Notes: generated by a model from the sequence alone, not told the origin. Counted from the first letter of the stretch, positions 46,142 to 55,290 are shown. The stretch: DNA of 64,000 nt from CAVXNP01 sp963763305 (GCA_963763305.1 CAVXNP010000001.1:1116001-1180000), one strand, 5' to 3'. A program made the numbers and translations.

Positions 46142-46603
46142 ATGGATTTGCGCAAAATCAAGAAGCTGATCGACCTGCTGGAGGAGTCCAACCTCGCCGA
46201 GCTGGAAATCAAGGAGGGCGAGGAGGTCGTGCGCCTGTCGCGTGTGCCCAAGAACGCCGGACCGGTCGCACCGGCGGCTGCGCCGGCCACGCTGGTGCAT
46301 CCGGTCGCCGCCGCACCGGTGGCCGCCGCGGCGGCCGCGCCGGCCGCAGCGGACGACGCGCTCCCCGACGGGCATGTGGTCAAGGCGCCGATGGTCGGCA
46401 CCTTCTATGCCTCGTCCACGCCGGGTGCGCCCGCCTTCGTCCAGGTCGGCCAGGCGGTCAAGGCCGGCGAGACGCTGGGCATCATCGAGGCGATGAAGAT
46501 GTTCAACCAGATCGAGGCGGACAAGGACGGCACGGTCAAGGCGATCCTGGTCGAGAACGGCCAGCCGGTCGAATTCGACGAGCCGATGTTCGTGATCGGC
46601 TGA
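46142..46603 (+). CDS. accB: biotin carboxyl carrier protein of acetyl-CoA carboxylase
   Basis: A 153-aa carrier subunit for malonyl-CoA formation. The N-terminal MDLRKIKKLIDLLEESNLAELEIKEG is the family start. A long Ala/Pro linker (about residues 40-78) leads to the biotinyl domain with EAMKMFNQIEADKDG; K119 is the biotinylation site. It precedes accC by 52 bp in one operon. Confidence 0.98.
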   Translation: MDLRKIKKLIDLLEESNLAELEIKEGEEVVRLSRVPKNAGPVAPAAAPATLVHPVAAAPVAAAAAAPAAADDALPDGHVVKAPMVGTFYASSTPGAPAFVQVGQAVKAGETLGIIEAMKMFNQIEADKDGTVKAILVENGQPVEFDEPMFVIG

Positions 46604-46655
46604 ATCATTTCGAGCCGGACCGGTGCTTCGCCCGGCCCGGCTCCCTGGAGCTTCC

Positions 46656-48026
46656 ATGCTAGATAAAGTCGTCATCGCCAATCGCGGCGAAATCGCCCTG
46701 CGCATCCTGCGCGCCTGCCACAGCCTGGGCATCAAGACCGTGGCGGTGCACTCCACCGTGGATCGCAACCTCAAGCACGTCGGCCTGGCCGACGAAGCGG
46801 TGTGCATCGGGCCGGGACCGTCGGTCGACAGCTATCTCAACATCCCCCGCATCATCGCCGCGGCGGAGATCACCGACGCCGGCGCGATCCACCCCGGCTA
46901 CGGCTTCCTTTCCGAGCGCGCCGATTTCGCCGAGCAGGTGGAGGAGTCCGGCTTCATGTTCATCGGCCCCACCGCCGACGTGATCCGCCTGATGGGCGAC
47001 AAGGTCGAGGCAATCAAGGCGATGAAGGCCGCCGGCGTGCCCTGCGTGCCCGGTTCCGGCGGCCCGCTCGGTGAAAACGTCGACGAGAACCTGAAGATCG
47101 CCCGCGACATCGGCTATCCGGTGATCATCAAGGCCGCCGGCGGCGGCGGCGGTCGCGGCATGCGCGTGGTGCGCACCGAGGCCCACCTGGGCAATGCCAT
47201 CACCATGACCAAACAGGAAGCCAAGGCGGCTTTCGGCAACGACATGGTGTACATGGAGAAATTCCTGGAGAACCCGCGTCACGTGGAAATCCAGGTACTG
47301 GCCGACGGCCAGGGCAACGCGATCCACCTGGGCGAACGCGACTGCTCGATGCAGCGGCGCCACCAGAAGGTGGTGGAAGAGGCGCCGGCACCCGGCATCA
47401 CGCCCGAACTGCGCGAGCAGATCGGCAAGGTCTGCGTCGACGCCTGCCTGCGCATCGGTTACCGCGGCGCCGGCACCTTCGAGTTCCTGTTCGAGAACGG
47501 CAAGTTCTACTTCATCGAGATGAACACCCGCATCCAGGTCGAGCACCCGGTGACCGAACTGATCACCGGCGTCGACCTGGTGCGCGAGCAGCTGCTGATC
47601 GCCGGCGGCGAGAAGCTGTCGTTGCGGCAGCAGGACATCGTCATCCGCGGGCACGCCATCGAATGCCGGGTGAATGCCGAGGATCCGGACACCTTCATGC
47701 CCAGCCCCGGCACGGTCAAGCGCTTCGAGGCACCGGGCGGCCCGGGCGTGCGCGTGGACACCCACCTGTACGACGGCTACCGCATCCCGCCGAACTACGA
47801 CTCGATGATCGGCAAGCTGATCGTGCACGGGCCGGATCGGGAGACCGCGATCTGCCGCATGCGGCTGGCACTGGCCGAGACCGTGATCGAAGGGGTCAAG
47901 TGCAACATCCCGCTGCAGCAGCGGATCATGGCCGACGGCGGCTTCCAGCAGGGTGGCCAGAACATCCACTACCTGGAAAAGCGCATGGCCGAGGAGCAGA
48001 AGGAACGGGCCGCAGCGAGCGGCTGA
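46656..48026 (+). CDS. accC: biotin carboxylase subunit of acetyl-CoA carboxylase
   Basis: ATP-dependent carboxylation of biotin on AccB, the first half-reaction of fatty acid synthesis. At 456 aa it begins MLDKVVIANRGEIALRILRACHSLGIKTVAV. The glycine loop AAGGGGGRGMRVV, EAPAPGITPELREQIG and FIEMNTRIQVEHPVTELITG (catalytic region) are intact. Two strong hairpins lie between it and prmA. Confidence 0.98.
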   Translation: MLDKVVIANRGEIALRILRACHSLGIKTVAVHSTVDRNLKHVGLADEAVCIGPGPSVDSYLNIPRIIAAAEITDAGAIHPGYGFLSERADFAEQVEESGFMFIGPTADVIRLMGDKVEAIKAMKAAGVPCVPGSGGPLGENVDENLKIARDIGYPVIIKAAGGGGGRGMRVVRTEAHLGNAITMTKQEAKAAFGNDMVYMEKFLENPRHVEIQVLADGQGNAIHLGERDCSMQRRHQKVVEEAPAPGITPELREQIGKVCVDACLRIGYRGAGTFEFLFENGKFYFIEMNTRIQVEHPVTELITGVDLVREQLLIAGGEKLSLRQQDIVIRGHAIECRVNAEDPDTFMPSPGTVKRFEAPGGPGVRVDTHLYDGYRIPPNYDSMIGKLIVHGPDRETAICRMRLALAETVIEGVKCNIPLQQRIMADGGFQQGGQNIHYLEKRMAEEQKERAAASG

Positions 48027-48050
48027 CGACCTCCTGCCCGCACGGAACGG

Positions 48051-48109
48051 GCCGATGCCGCCATTGCGGCATCGGCGTGGAGCCCCATGGCGGCCATAGC
48101 GGCCGCCAT
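48051..48109 (+). other. two consecutive strong hairpins between accC and prmA
   Basis: Hairpin 1: GCCGATGCCGC (48051-48061), CATT loop, GCGGCATCGGC (48066-48076). Hairpin 2: ATGGCGGCC (48087-48095), ATAGC loop, GGCCGCCAT (48101-48109). No T tract follows. They may protect the accBC mRNA 3' end or attenuate read-through into prmA. Confidence 0.6.
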
Positions 48110-48126
48110 CGACAACTGTTGACGAC

Positions 48127-49029
48127 ATGCCTTTTCTCGAACTATCCCTGTCCGTCCGCGCCGAACGGCAGCCGCATGCCGAGCAGGCGCTGGAGGATCT
48201 TGGCGCCCTGTCGCTGACCCTGCGCGATGCGGACGCCGAAACGCCGGACGAACAGGCCATCTTCGAACCGGGCGTGGGCGAGCTGCCGCTGTGGCCGACC
48301 ATCACCGTGCAGGCGCTGTTCGAGGCGGACACCGATCGCCGCGGACTGGTCGCTGCGCTGGGTGAACTGCTGCCGTGGATGGAGCCGGACCAGCTGCAGC
48401 TTCACGAGGTGCCCGACCAGGACTGGGAGCGGGTGTGGATGGACCAGTTCAAGCCGATGCCGTTCGGACGGCGGCTGTGGATCTACCCATGGAACATCGA
48501 GCCGCCCGCCGACGATCCGGCCGTGGTGGTGCGGCTGGATCCGGGCCTGGCCTTCGGCAGTGGCACCCATCCGACCACCGCGCTGTGCCTGGAGTGGCTC
48601 GACGGGCTGGATCTGTCTGGCCGGCAGGTCACCGATTTCGGCTGCGGTTCGGGCATCCTGGCGATCGCCGCGCTGAAGCTCGGTGCGGCCGGCGCGGCCG
48701 GCGTGGACAACGATCCGCAGGCACTGCTGGCCTCGGCCGACAACGCCGAACGCAATGGCGTCGCCGACCGGCTGGCGCTCTACCTGCCGCAGGATTTCAA
48801 CGCCGATACCGCTCCGGCGGACGTGTTCGTGGCGAACATTTTGGCCGGCCCGCTGGGCGAGCTGGCGCCGGTCTTCGCCGCGGCGGCGAAACCGGGTGCG
48901 CCGTTCGCCATCTCCGGCATCCTGCAGGGCCAGCAGGATGAACTGCTGCAACGTTATGCGGAGTGGTTCGACCAGCTGCTGGTGACCACCCGCGAGGACT
49001 GGGTGCGCATCAGCGGCTACCGACGCTGA
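48127..49029 (+). CDS. prmA: ribosomal protein L11 methyltransferase
   Basis: A 300-aa SAM methyltransferase that trimethylates L11. The N-terminal substrate-binding domain (PFLELSLSVRAERQPHAEQALEDLGALSLTL) is joined by a linker with WMDQFKPMPFGRRLWIYPW to the catalytic domain. Motifs there are LDPGLAFGSGTHPTTALCLEWLD, VTDFGCGSGILAIAALKLGA and VFVANILAGPLGELAP (N-x-L active-site loop). Start ATG 48127. Confidence 0.97.
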   Translation: MPFLELSLSVRAERQPHAEQALEDLGALSLTLRDADAETPDEQAIFEPGVGELPLWPTITVQALFEADTDRRGLVAALGELLPWMEPDQLQLHEVPDQDWERVWMDQFKPMPFGRRLWIYPWNIEPPADDPAVVVRLDPGLAFGSGTHPTTALCLEWLDGLDLSGRQVTDFGCGSGILAIAALKLGAAGAAGVDNDPQALLASADNAERNGVADRLALYLPQDFNADTAPADVFVANILAGPLGELAPVFAAAAKPGAPFAISGILQGQQDELLQRYAEWFDQLLVTTREDWVRISGYRR

Positions 49030-49104
49030 CGGCAAGCGCCGGGCGCCTGGCAAAGCCGCCGCGGCGCCCTGCTAAGCTTGCCCCCAGCTCACCGCGATGC
49101 CGCC

Positions 49105-49875
49105 ATGTACACCCAGTGCCCCGATTGCCTGACCGTTTTCTCGCTGGAAACGCAGACCCTTGCGCAGGCGCAGGGCGAGGTGGTGTGCGGTCACTGCGAG
49201 GCGCGTTTCGATGCGATGGCCAGCCTGTGCAGCCAGTTGCCGCCCGAGCCCTTTCGCGTGCTGCCCGCGCACGATGCCGGCGCCGCAACACCGCGGCTGG
49301 AGCTGGCCGTGTACCGTCCGCAACCGGACCCGCCTGCGGTGGTCGAAGCAGCCGCCCCGGTGCCCGAGATGGCCACGCCGACCTTCCTGCGCAAGCGCCG
49401 CCGCGGCGAGCGACGCTGGCCATGGCTGGTCACCTGCAGCCTGCTTTTGCTGCTGCTCGGCGCGCAGCTGGCATGGGCCAAGCGCGACCAGCTGATCACC
49501 GACCCTGCCGTTGGCGCATGGCTGCGCGACACCTGCCGGACCCTGGGGTGCCGCCTGCCGCTGGTCCGCGACCCAAGCCACTTGCGACTGGTGGCGCGCG
49601 ACGTCCAGTCCCACCCCAGTGTTCCCGGCGCGCTGATGATCAGCGCCAGCATCCGCAACGACGCCGCCTTTGCCCAGCCTTATCCTGTGCTCGACCTCAC
49701 CCTCTCCAATGCGCAGGGCGACCGGGTGGCGATGCGTCGCCTGCGCCCGCGGGAGTACGTCGGTGACGACAACCTGCTGCGCAACGGTTTGGCTTCCGGA
49801 GGGACCGCGGCGGTATTGATCGAGGTGCGTGATCCCGGCAACAGCGCGGTGGCCTACGAGTTCGGCTTCGAATAG
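49105..49875 (+). CDS. zinc-ribbon plus DUF3426 membrane protein
   Basis: A 256-aa protein. MYTQCPDCLTVFSLETQTLAQAQGEVVCGHCEARFD is a MJ0042-type zinc ribbon with two CxxC pairs. A Pro-rich linker, a membrane helix (WPWLVTCSLLLLLLGAQLAWA) and a periplasmic DUF3426 domain (LVARDVQSHPSVPGALMISASIRNDAAFAQPYPVLDLTLSN, LRPREYVGDD) follow. Family members commonly sit between prmA and fis; their function is not known. Confidence 0.88.
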   Translation: MYTQCPDCLTVFSLETQTLAQAQGEVVCGHCEARFDAMASLCSQLPPEPFRVLPAHDAGAATPRLELAVYRPQPDPPAVVEAAAPVPEMATPTFLRKRRRGERRWPWLVTCSLLLLLLGAQLAWAKRDQLITDPAVGAWLRDTCRTLGCRLPLVRDPSHLRLVARDVQSHPSVPGALMISASIRNDAAFAQPYPVLDLTLSNAQGDRVAMRRLRPREYVGDDNLLRNGLASGGTAAVLIEVRDPGNSAVAYEFGFE

Positions 49876-50099
49876 CCCGCTGCCATCGGCGGTGGGCGAG
49901 CGCGCTACGCCGCAGCGGCGCCGATGGCACGAAAAATGACGAAAGCAAGGGCTTAAACTTGCCGCCCTACGCGGGTACACTCGGACGCTTCGCGCGGCGT
50001 CACCGACGTCACGCGCAACAGCTGTCTCGACAGCGATTTTTTTTGGAAGAACATCCCGCGAACGGCAACGGTCGCGGATACGTACCGCGAGGAAATGCC

Positions 50100-50447
50100 G
50101 TGAACGCCGTCCGACTGCCAGCCACCGAGGCCACCAGGGAATCCTCGCTGCGGGGTGCCGCGTCGCAGGCAGCCGTCAGCCACGTGCTGGCCGGCGACAA
50201 CTGCAGCGAACAGCTGCACGGCACGCTCGGTGAATGCGTCAGCCGCACGGTACGCCGTTACCTGGACGACATCGGCGATACGCCTTGCCAGGAGGGCCTG
50301 CATGCGCTGGTGCTGCGCGAGGTGGAAGGACCGATGCTGCGCGAGGTGCTGGCTTTCCACGGCGGCAACCAGAGCCGTGCCGCCACCGCGCTGGGCATCA
50401 ACCGCGCCACCTTGCGCAAGAAGCTGGCCGCACACGGCCTGCTCTGA
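50100..50447 (+). CDS. fis: Fis family DNA-binding protein
   Basis: A 115-aa nucleoid protein. The C-terminal half is the Fis core: LHALVLREVEGPMLREVLAFHGGNQSRAATALGINRATLRKKLAAHGLL, an HTH with the invariant GNQSRAA-LGINR-TLRKKL. The GTG at 50100 is chosen because GAGG at 50089-50092 sits 7 nt upstream. A minimal ORF ATG-CCG-TGA at 50095 overlaps it. The frame is open upstream to 49959 but that part is Arg-rich. It precedes purH, which starts 141 bp downstream. Confidence 0.93.
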   Translation: MNAVRLPATEATRESSLRGAASQAAVSHVLAGDNCSEQLHGTLGECVSRTVRRYLDDIGDTPCQEGLHALVLREVEGPMLREVLAFHGGNQSRAATALGINRATLRKKLAAHGLL

Positions 50448-50555
50448 TAACCCGGCCCGCGCGCGCCGAATCCTGCAGTCCGACCGGTCGTTTGGCCGTC
50501 CATACGGCCGCCAACCCAGAGGAAGACGCACCCGGGCCAATGCGGGCGAGTCGGC

Positions 50556-50561
50556 TATAAT
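50556..50561 (+). promoter_or_regulatory. possible purH -10 box
   Basis: A perfect TATAAT at 50556-50561, 27 bp before the purH ATG, but no good -35 at 16-18 bp. Purine repression is expected for purH, yet no clear PurR-type palindrome was seen. Confidence 0.4.
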
Positions 50562-50588
50562 CGCCGGTTTCCCGCCCTGGAAGCCGCC

Positions 50589-52196
50589 ATGTCCGCCGCC
50601 GTCACACCCGTTCGCCGCGCCCTGCTCAGCGTCTCCGACAAGACCGGGCTGATCGACCTGGGCCGGCGCCTTGCCGCAGCAGGCGTCGCGCTACTGTCGA
50701 CCGGCGGTAGCGCCAGGGCGCTGCGCGAGGCCGGCATCGCGGTCACCGATGTCAGCGAGGTCACCGGCTTTCCGGAAATCATGGACGGCCGCGTCAAGAC
50801 GCTGCACCCGCTGGTGCATGGCGGTCTGCTCGGCCGACGCGGCACCGACGACGCGGTGATGGCCGAGCGGGGGATCGCACCGATCGACCTGCTGGTGCTC
50901 AACCTGTATCCCTTCGAGCAGACCGTGGCCAACCCGGACTGCACCCTGGAACAGGCGATCGAGAACATCGACATCGGCGGGCCGGCCATGCTGCGTTCGG
51001 CGGCGAAGAACTGGAGCGACGTCGGCGTATTGACCTCGCCGGCGCAGTACGAGGAAGCGATCGGCGAGATCGAGCAGCACGGCGGGCTGGCCCGGCAGAC
51101 CCGCTTCAAGCTGGCGGTGGCCGCGTTCAACAACGTGGCCAACTACGACGGCGCGATCAGCGATTACCTTTCCGGCCTGAAGCTCGATCCCGCGTTCGAA
51201 ACGATCGCCGGGCACGAAGCCTTCCCGGGACAGATCAACACCCGCTTCAACAAGGTGATGGACCTGCGCTACGGGGAAAACCCGCACCAGCAGGCCGCGT
51301 TCTATCGCGATCAGCACCCCGCGCCGGGCACGCTGGCCACCTTCGAACAGCTGCAGGGCAAGGAGCTGTCGTTCAACAACATCGCCGATGCCGACGCCGC
51401 CTGGGAGTGCGTGCGCAGCTTCGTCAAGCCGGCCTGCGTGATCGTCAAGCACGCCAACCCCTGCGGTGTGGCGGTCAGCCTGGAGGGCATCGGCCGCGCC
51501 TACGAGCTGGCCTGGCAGACCGACCCGACCTCGGCCTTCGGCGGCATCATCGCGTTCAACCGCGAGGTCGACGGCGCCACCGCGCGCGCGATCGTCGAGC
51601 GCCAGTTCGTCGAAGTGGTGCTGGCGCCAGCCTACGCCGACGAAGCGCTGCAGGCGTTCGCGAAGAAAGCCAACGTGCGGGTGCTGCAGATCCCGCTGCC
51701 GGCCGACGGCAACCTGCTCGGGGCGCATCCGGGTATCCACTCCAAGCGGGTCGGCTCGGGCCTGCTGATCCAGAGCGCCGATACCGGCATGGTCGGCCCG
51801 GCCGACCTGAAGGTAGTGACCCGCAAGGCGCCGACACCAACCGAGGTGGACGACCTGATCTTCGCCTGGAAGGTGGCCAAGTTCGTCAAGAGCAACGCCA
51901 TCGTGTACGCGCGTAACCGCCAGACCATCGGCATCGGCGCCGGCCAGATGAGCCGCGTCTACAGCGCGCGCATCGCCGGCATCAAGGCCGCCGACGAGAA
52001 GCTGGAGGTGGCCGGTTCGGTGATGGCTTCCGATGCGTTCTTCCCGTTCCGCGACGGCATCGATGCGGCCGCCGCCGCCGGCATCACCGCGGTGATCCAG
52101 CCCGGTGGTTCGATGCGCGACGCCGAAGTGATCGCTGCCGCCGACGAGCACGGCATGGCCATGGTCTTCACCGGCATGCGCCACTTCCGCCACTGA
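50589..52196 (+). CDS. purH: bifunctional AICAR transformylase/IMP cyclohydrolase
   Basis: Last two steps of IMP synthesis. At 535 aa the N-terminal cyclohydrolase domain has RALLSVSDKTGLIDLGRRLAAAGVALLSTGGSARAL, GRVKTLHPLVHGGLL and NIDIGGPAMLRSAAKN. The transformylase domain has LRYGENPHQQAAFYRD, FVKPACVIVKHANPCGVAV (K-H catalytic) and DAFFPFRDGIDAAAAAGITAVIQPGGSMRD. Start ATG 50589. Confidence 0.98.
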   Translation: MSAAVTPVRRALLSVSDKTGLIDLGRRLAAAGVALLSTGGSARALREAGIAVTDVSEVTGFPEIMDGRVKTLHPLVHGGLLGRRGTDDAVMAERGIAPIDLLVLNLYPFEQTVANPDCTLEQAIENIDIGGPAMLRSAAKNWSDVGVLTSPAQYEEAIGEIEQHGGLARQTRFKLAVAAFNNVANYDGAISDYLSGLKLDPAFETIAGHEAFPGQINTRFNKVMDLRYGENPHQQAAFYRDQHPAPGTLATFEQLQGKELSFNNIADADAAWECVRSFVKPACVIVKHANPCGVAVSLEGIGRAYELAWQTDPTSAFGGIIAFNREVDGATARAIVERQFVEVVLAPAYADEALQAFAKKANVRVLQIPLPADGNLLGAHPGIHSKRVGSGLLIQSADTGMVGPADLKVVTRKAPTPTEVDDLIFAWKVAKFVKSNAIVYARNRQTIGIGAGQMSRVYSARIAGIKAADEKLEVAGSVMASDAFFPFRDGIDAAAAAGITAVIQPGGSMRDAEVIAAADEHGMAMVFTGMRHFRH

Positions 52197-52315
52197 GCCA
52201 CTTCCGCCACTGCGCCTGCGGCGCCCCGCCCGGAGCGGCCCTGCGGCTGCTGCCGCTCACGCGGCGCTGCACGCGCGCGGCGTAACGTGTGGTTGCTCGC
52301 CACGGAGACGACGCC

Positions 52316-53026
52316 ATGCATTACGAGCTGTACTACTGGTCCGGGATCCAGGGCCGCGGGGAGTTCGTGCGGCTGGCCCTGGAGGATGCCGGGGCAGACT
52401 ACAGCGACATGGCACGGGTGCACGGCGACGCGGCCCTCATGCCGTTCCTGCAGGGCGAAGAGGCCGGTGCGCTGCCGTATGCCCCGCCCTTCCTGAAAGC
52501 GGGCCGGCTGGTGATTGCGCAGACCGCCAACATCCTGCTCTATCTGGCGCCAAGGCTGGGCCTGCTGCCCGAGGGGGAAACCGCACGTATCCACGCACAC
52601 CAGCTACAGATGACCATCGCCGACGTGGTCGCCGAGGTGCATGACACCCATCACCCGATCGCCAGCCGCCTGTATTACCAGGATCAGCAGGCCGAGGCGC
52701 AGCGACGCGCCGCCGACTTCCGCCAGTATCGGCTGCCGAAGTACCTGGGGCATTTCGAGCAGGTGCTCGAGCGCGCCGGCCGCTGCCATCCGCTGCGCGA
52801 GTTCAGCTACGTGGACCTGTCGCTGTTCCAGCTGATGGCTGGTTTGGGCTATGCCTTCCCGCAGGCCATGGCGCGCCAGCAGGCGGACTGGCCGCACCTG
52901 TACGCGCTGATGCAGCGGGTGGCCGCGCGGCCGCGCATCGCCGCCTACCTGACCTCGCCGCGCCGGCTGCCCTTCAACGAGGACGGCATCTTCCGGCATT
53001 ACCCCGAACTGGACGGCCAGCGGTAG
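52316..53026 (+). CDS. glutathione S-transferase family protein
   Basis: A 236-aa GST. The thioredoxin-like N-domain starts YELYYWSGIQGRGEFVRLALEDAG, with Tyr/Ser candidates for GSH activation, and has VIAQTANILLYLAPRLGLLP, the GSH-binding loop. The helical C-domain includes SYVDLSLFQLMAGLGYAFPQAM and the N-capping ASP-type segment. The LMPFLQGEEAGALPYAPPFL stretch is typical of a GST subfamily common in proteobacteria. Substrate unknown. The REP-rich array begins 47 bp downstream. Confidence 0.9.
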   Translation: MHYELYYWSGIQGRGEFVRLALEDAGADYSDMARVHGDAALMPFLQGEEAGALPYAPPFLKAGRLVIAQTANILLYLAPRLGLLPEGETARIHAHQLQMTIADVVAEVHDTHHPIASRLYYQDQQAEAQRRAADFRQYRLPKYLGHFEQVLERAGRCHPLREFSYVDLSLFQLMAGLGYAFPQAMARQQADWPHLYALMQRVAARPRIAAYLTSPRRLPFNEDGIFRHYPELDGQR

Positions 53027-53072
53027 CGCAGCCTGGCCAAAGCATCGCCGACGTGCGCAGAGGTCTCTCTTC

Positions 53073-54416
53073 GCAGGGTGGGCTTCAGCCCACCGGTGCT
53101 TGCCGCAGGGTCGGAACAGCGCGATGGAATCGCCCGCAACGGTCAGGCGCCGCGGGTGGCCGCTGGTGGGCTGAAGCCCACCCTACAAGGGTCAGGCCGA
53201 AGCAGCGCCGCGGCGCGCGCAGGCACCCGCCCTGCGTAGGGTGGGCTTCAGCCCACCGGTGCTTGCCGCAGGGTCGGAACAGCGCGATGGAATCGCCGGC
53301 AACGATCGGGCGCCGCGGGTGGCCGCTGGTGGGCTGAAGCCCACCCTACAAGGGTCAGGCCGAAGCAGCGCCGCGGCGTGCGCAGGCACCCGCTCTGCGT
53401 AGGGTGGGCTTCAGCCCACCGGTGCTTGCCGCCAGGTCGGAACAGCGCGATGGAATCGCCCGCAACGATCGGGCGCCGCGGGTGGCCGCTGGTGGGCTGA
53501 AGCCCACCCTACAAGGGCCAGGCCGAAGCAGCGCCGCGGCGCGCGCAGGCACCCGCTCTGCGTAGGGTGGGCTTCAGCCCACCGGTGCTTGCCGCCAGGG
53601 TCGGAACAGCGCGATGGAATCGCCGGCAACGATCGGGCGCCGCGGGTGGCCGCTGGTGGGCTGAAGCCCACCCTACAAGGGTCAGGCCGAAGCAGCGCCG
53701 CGGCGCGCGCAGGCACCCGCTCTGCGTAGGGTGGGCTTCAGCCCACCGGTGCTTGCCGCCAGGGTCGGAACAGCGCGATGGAATCGCCGGCAACGATCGG
53801 GCGCCGCGGGTGGCCGCTGGTGGGCTGAAGCCCACCCTACAAGGGTCAGGCCGAAGCAGCGCCGCGGCGTGCGCAGGCACCCGCCCTGCGTAGGGTGGGC
53901 TTCAGCCCACCGGTGCTTGCCGCAGGGTCGGAACACCGCGATGGAATCGCCGGCAGCGATCAGGCGCCGCGGGTGACCGCTGGTGGGCTGAAGCCCACCC
54001 TACAAGGGCCAGGCCGAAGCAGCGCCGCGGCGTGCGCAGGCACCCGCTCTGCGTAGGGTGGGCTTCAGCCCACCGGTGCTTGCCGCCAGGTCGGAACACC
54101 GCGATGGAATCGCCGGCAGCGATCAGGCGCCGCGGGTGACCGCTGGTGGGCTGAAGCCCACCCTACAAGGGTCAGGCCGAAGCAGCGCCGCGGCGTGCGC
54201 AGGCACCCGCTCTGCGTAGGGTGGGCTTCAGCCCACCGGTGCTTGCCGCCAGGTCGGAACACCGCGATGGAATCGCCGGCAGCGATCAGGCGCCGCGGGT
54301 GGCCGCTGGTGGGCTGAAGCCCACCCTACAAGGGTCAGGCCGAAGCAGCGCCACGGCGCGCGCAGGCACCCGCTCTGCGTAGGGTGGGCTTCAGCCCACC
54401 GGTGCTTGCCGCAGGG
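53073..54416. repeat. tandem array of ~163-bp REP-containing units (8 full copies plus a partial ninth)
   Basis: Units start at 53073, 53236, 53399, 53562, 53726, 53890, 54053, 54216 and 54379 (partial), with period 163 or 164 bp. Each has a left REP (GTAGGGTGGGCTTCAGCC...), a ~62-bp spacer, an inverted REP (GGTGGGCTGAAGCCC...) and a ~55-bp linker (AAGGGTCAGGCCGAAGCAGC...). The spacer resembles the 3' end of the eamA gene that abuts the last unit. Copies differ by a few bases: AACAGCGCGAT in distal units, AACACCGCGAT in the three units nearest eamA. No real gene lies inside. Confidence 0.95.
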
Positions 54417-54848
54417 TCAGAACACCGCGATAACGACCGCGCCGGCAACAATCAGGGCGCCGCCGACCAGCAGCGGCAGGCTGGGCCGCTCGCCCAGGAA
54501 CAACAGCCCCAGCGCGATCACCATGGCCACGCTGAGCTTGTCGATGGGCGCCACCTTGCTGACCGGCCCCAGCTGCAGCGCACGGTAGTAGCACAGCCAC
54601 GACAGGCCGGTGGCGACCCCTGAGAGCACCAGGAACAGCCAGCTGCTGCCGGGCAGCCCGGTCGGCCGCGCCCACTCGCCGCGCAGGCTGAGGATGCCGG
54701 CGGTCACCGCCAGGATCACCAGCGTGCGGATGAAGGTGGCCAGGTTGGAATTGATCCCGGCCACGCCCAGCTTGCCGAAGATCGCGGTGAGCGCCGCGAA
54801 GAACGCCGAACCCAGCGCAAACAGCAGCCAGCTGTGGCGCAGGCTCAT
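54417..54848 (-). CDS. single-domain EamA/DMT transporter
   Basis: A 143-aa, five-helix, half-size drug/metabolite transporter: WLLFALGSAFFAALTAIFGKLGVAGINSNLATFIRTLVILAV, then GLSWLCYYRALQLGPVSKVAPIDKLSVAMVIALGLLFLGERP. Most EamA proteins have two such repeats; this class functions as a dimer. The substrate is unknown. Its 3' end directly abuts the repeat array, whose spacers look like copies of the codons for its C-terminus (GALIVAGAVVIAVF). Confidence 0.9.
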   Translation of the reverse strand: MSLRHSWLLFALGSAFFAALTAIFGKLGVAGINSNLATFIRTLVILAVTAGILSLRGEWARPTGLPGSSWLFLVLSGVATGLSWLCYYRALQLGPVSKVAPIDKLSVAMVIALGLLFLGERPSLPLLVGGALIVAGAVVIAVF

Positions 54849-54864
54849 GGCGTCCGGCAGCCCG

Positions 54865-55290
54865 TTACTCGCCGTCGTCGTCGGCGGCGGCCGGCTTGCT
54901 CTTGCCCCACTCGAGCAGCTTGTACATGGCCGGACGCACCGGCTTCTTGCCGTGCTCGTCGATCATCCGCCCCTGCGGGTCGACCATGTAGGTCTGTGCC
55001 ACGCCGTTCTTCGGCGTGACCACCACCATGTACAGCTGGCCGTTGCGCAGATATTCCTGCACCGTGTTGTCGCCGCTCTGGTGCACCTTCACCTCCGGCG
55101 GCTGGTCGCCGTGGGCGTCGCGCGGAGCGGCCTTCATCGAGGGCAGCGCCGCCGGCGCGGTCGACTGCACGCCCGGGTCATTCATGCCCGGCGGCGGCGG
55201 CGCCGAGGTGGGTGCGGACTGACCGCTGGACTGGGCAAACGCAGCGGGCAACACGAGCAAACCGAGAGCGAGGCTGACAAGGGCTTTCAT
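54865..55290 (-). CDS. DUF2782 family exported protein
   Basis: A 141-aa protein. MKALVSLALGLLVLPAAFA is a signal peptide; a Pro/Ala/Ser-rich stretch follows (about residues 20-60). The DUF2782 domain reads PPEVKVHQSGDNTVQEYLRNGQLYMVVVTPKNGVAQTYMVDPQGRMI and ends in an acidic tail (DDDGE). Function unknown. It is divergent from polA, an arrangement I recall as conserved in related genomes, and 16 bp upstream of the eamA gene. Confidence 0.85.
   Translation of the reverse strand: MKALVSLALGLLVLPAAFAQSSGQSAPTSAPPPPGMNDPGVQSTAPAALPSMKAAPRDAHGDQPPEVKVHQSGDNTVQEYLRNGQLYMVVVTPKNGVAQTYMVDPQGRMIDEHGKKPVRPAMYKLLEWGKSKPAAADDDGE

Noticed and set aside
53192..54262. A family of similar 65-123-aa ORFs (MGFSPPVLAA..., GGLKPTLRRAGAC...) in both strands
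   Set aside because: They are translations of the REP arms and spacers; they repeat with the 163-bp period and lack ribosome binding sites.
53073..54416. CRISPR array
   Set aside because: Units are ~163 bp with nearly identical spacers and inverted REP arms; no cas genes are nearby.
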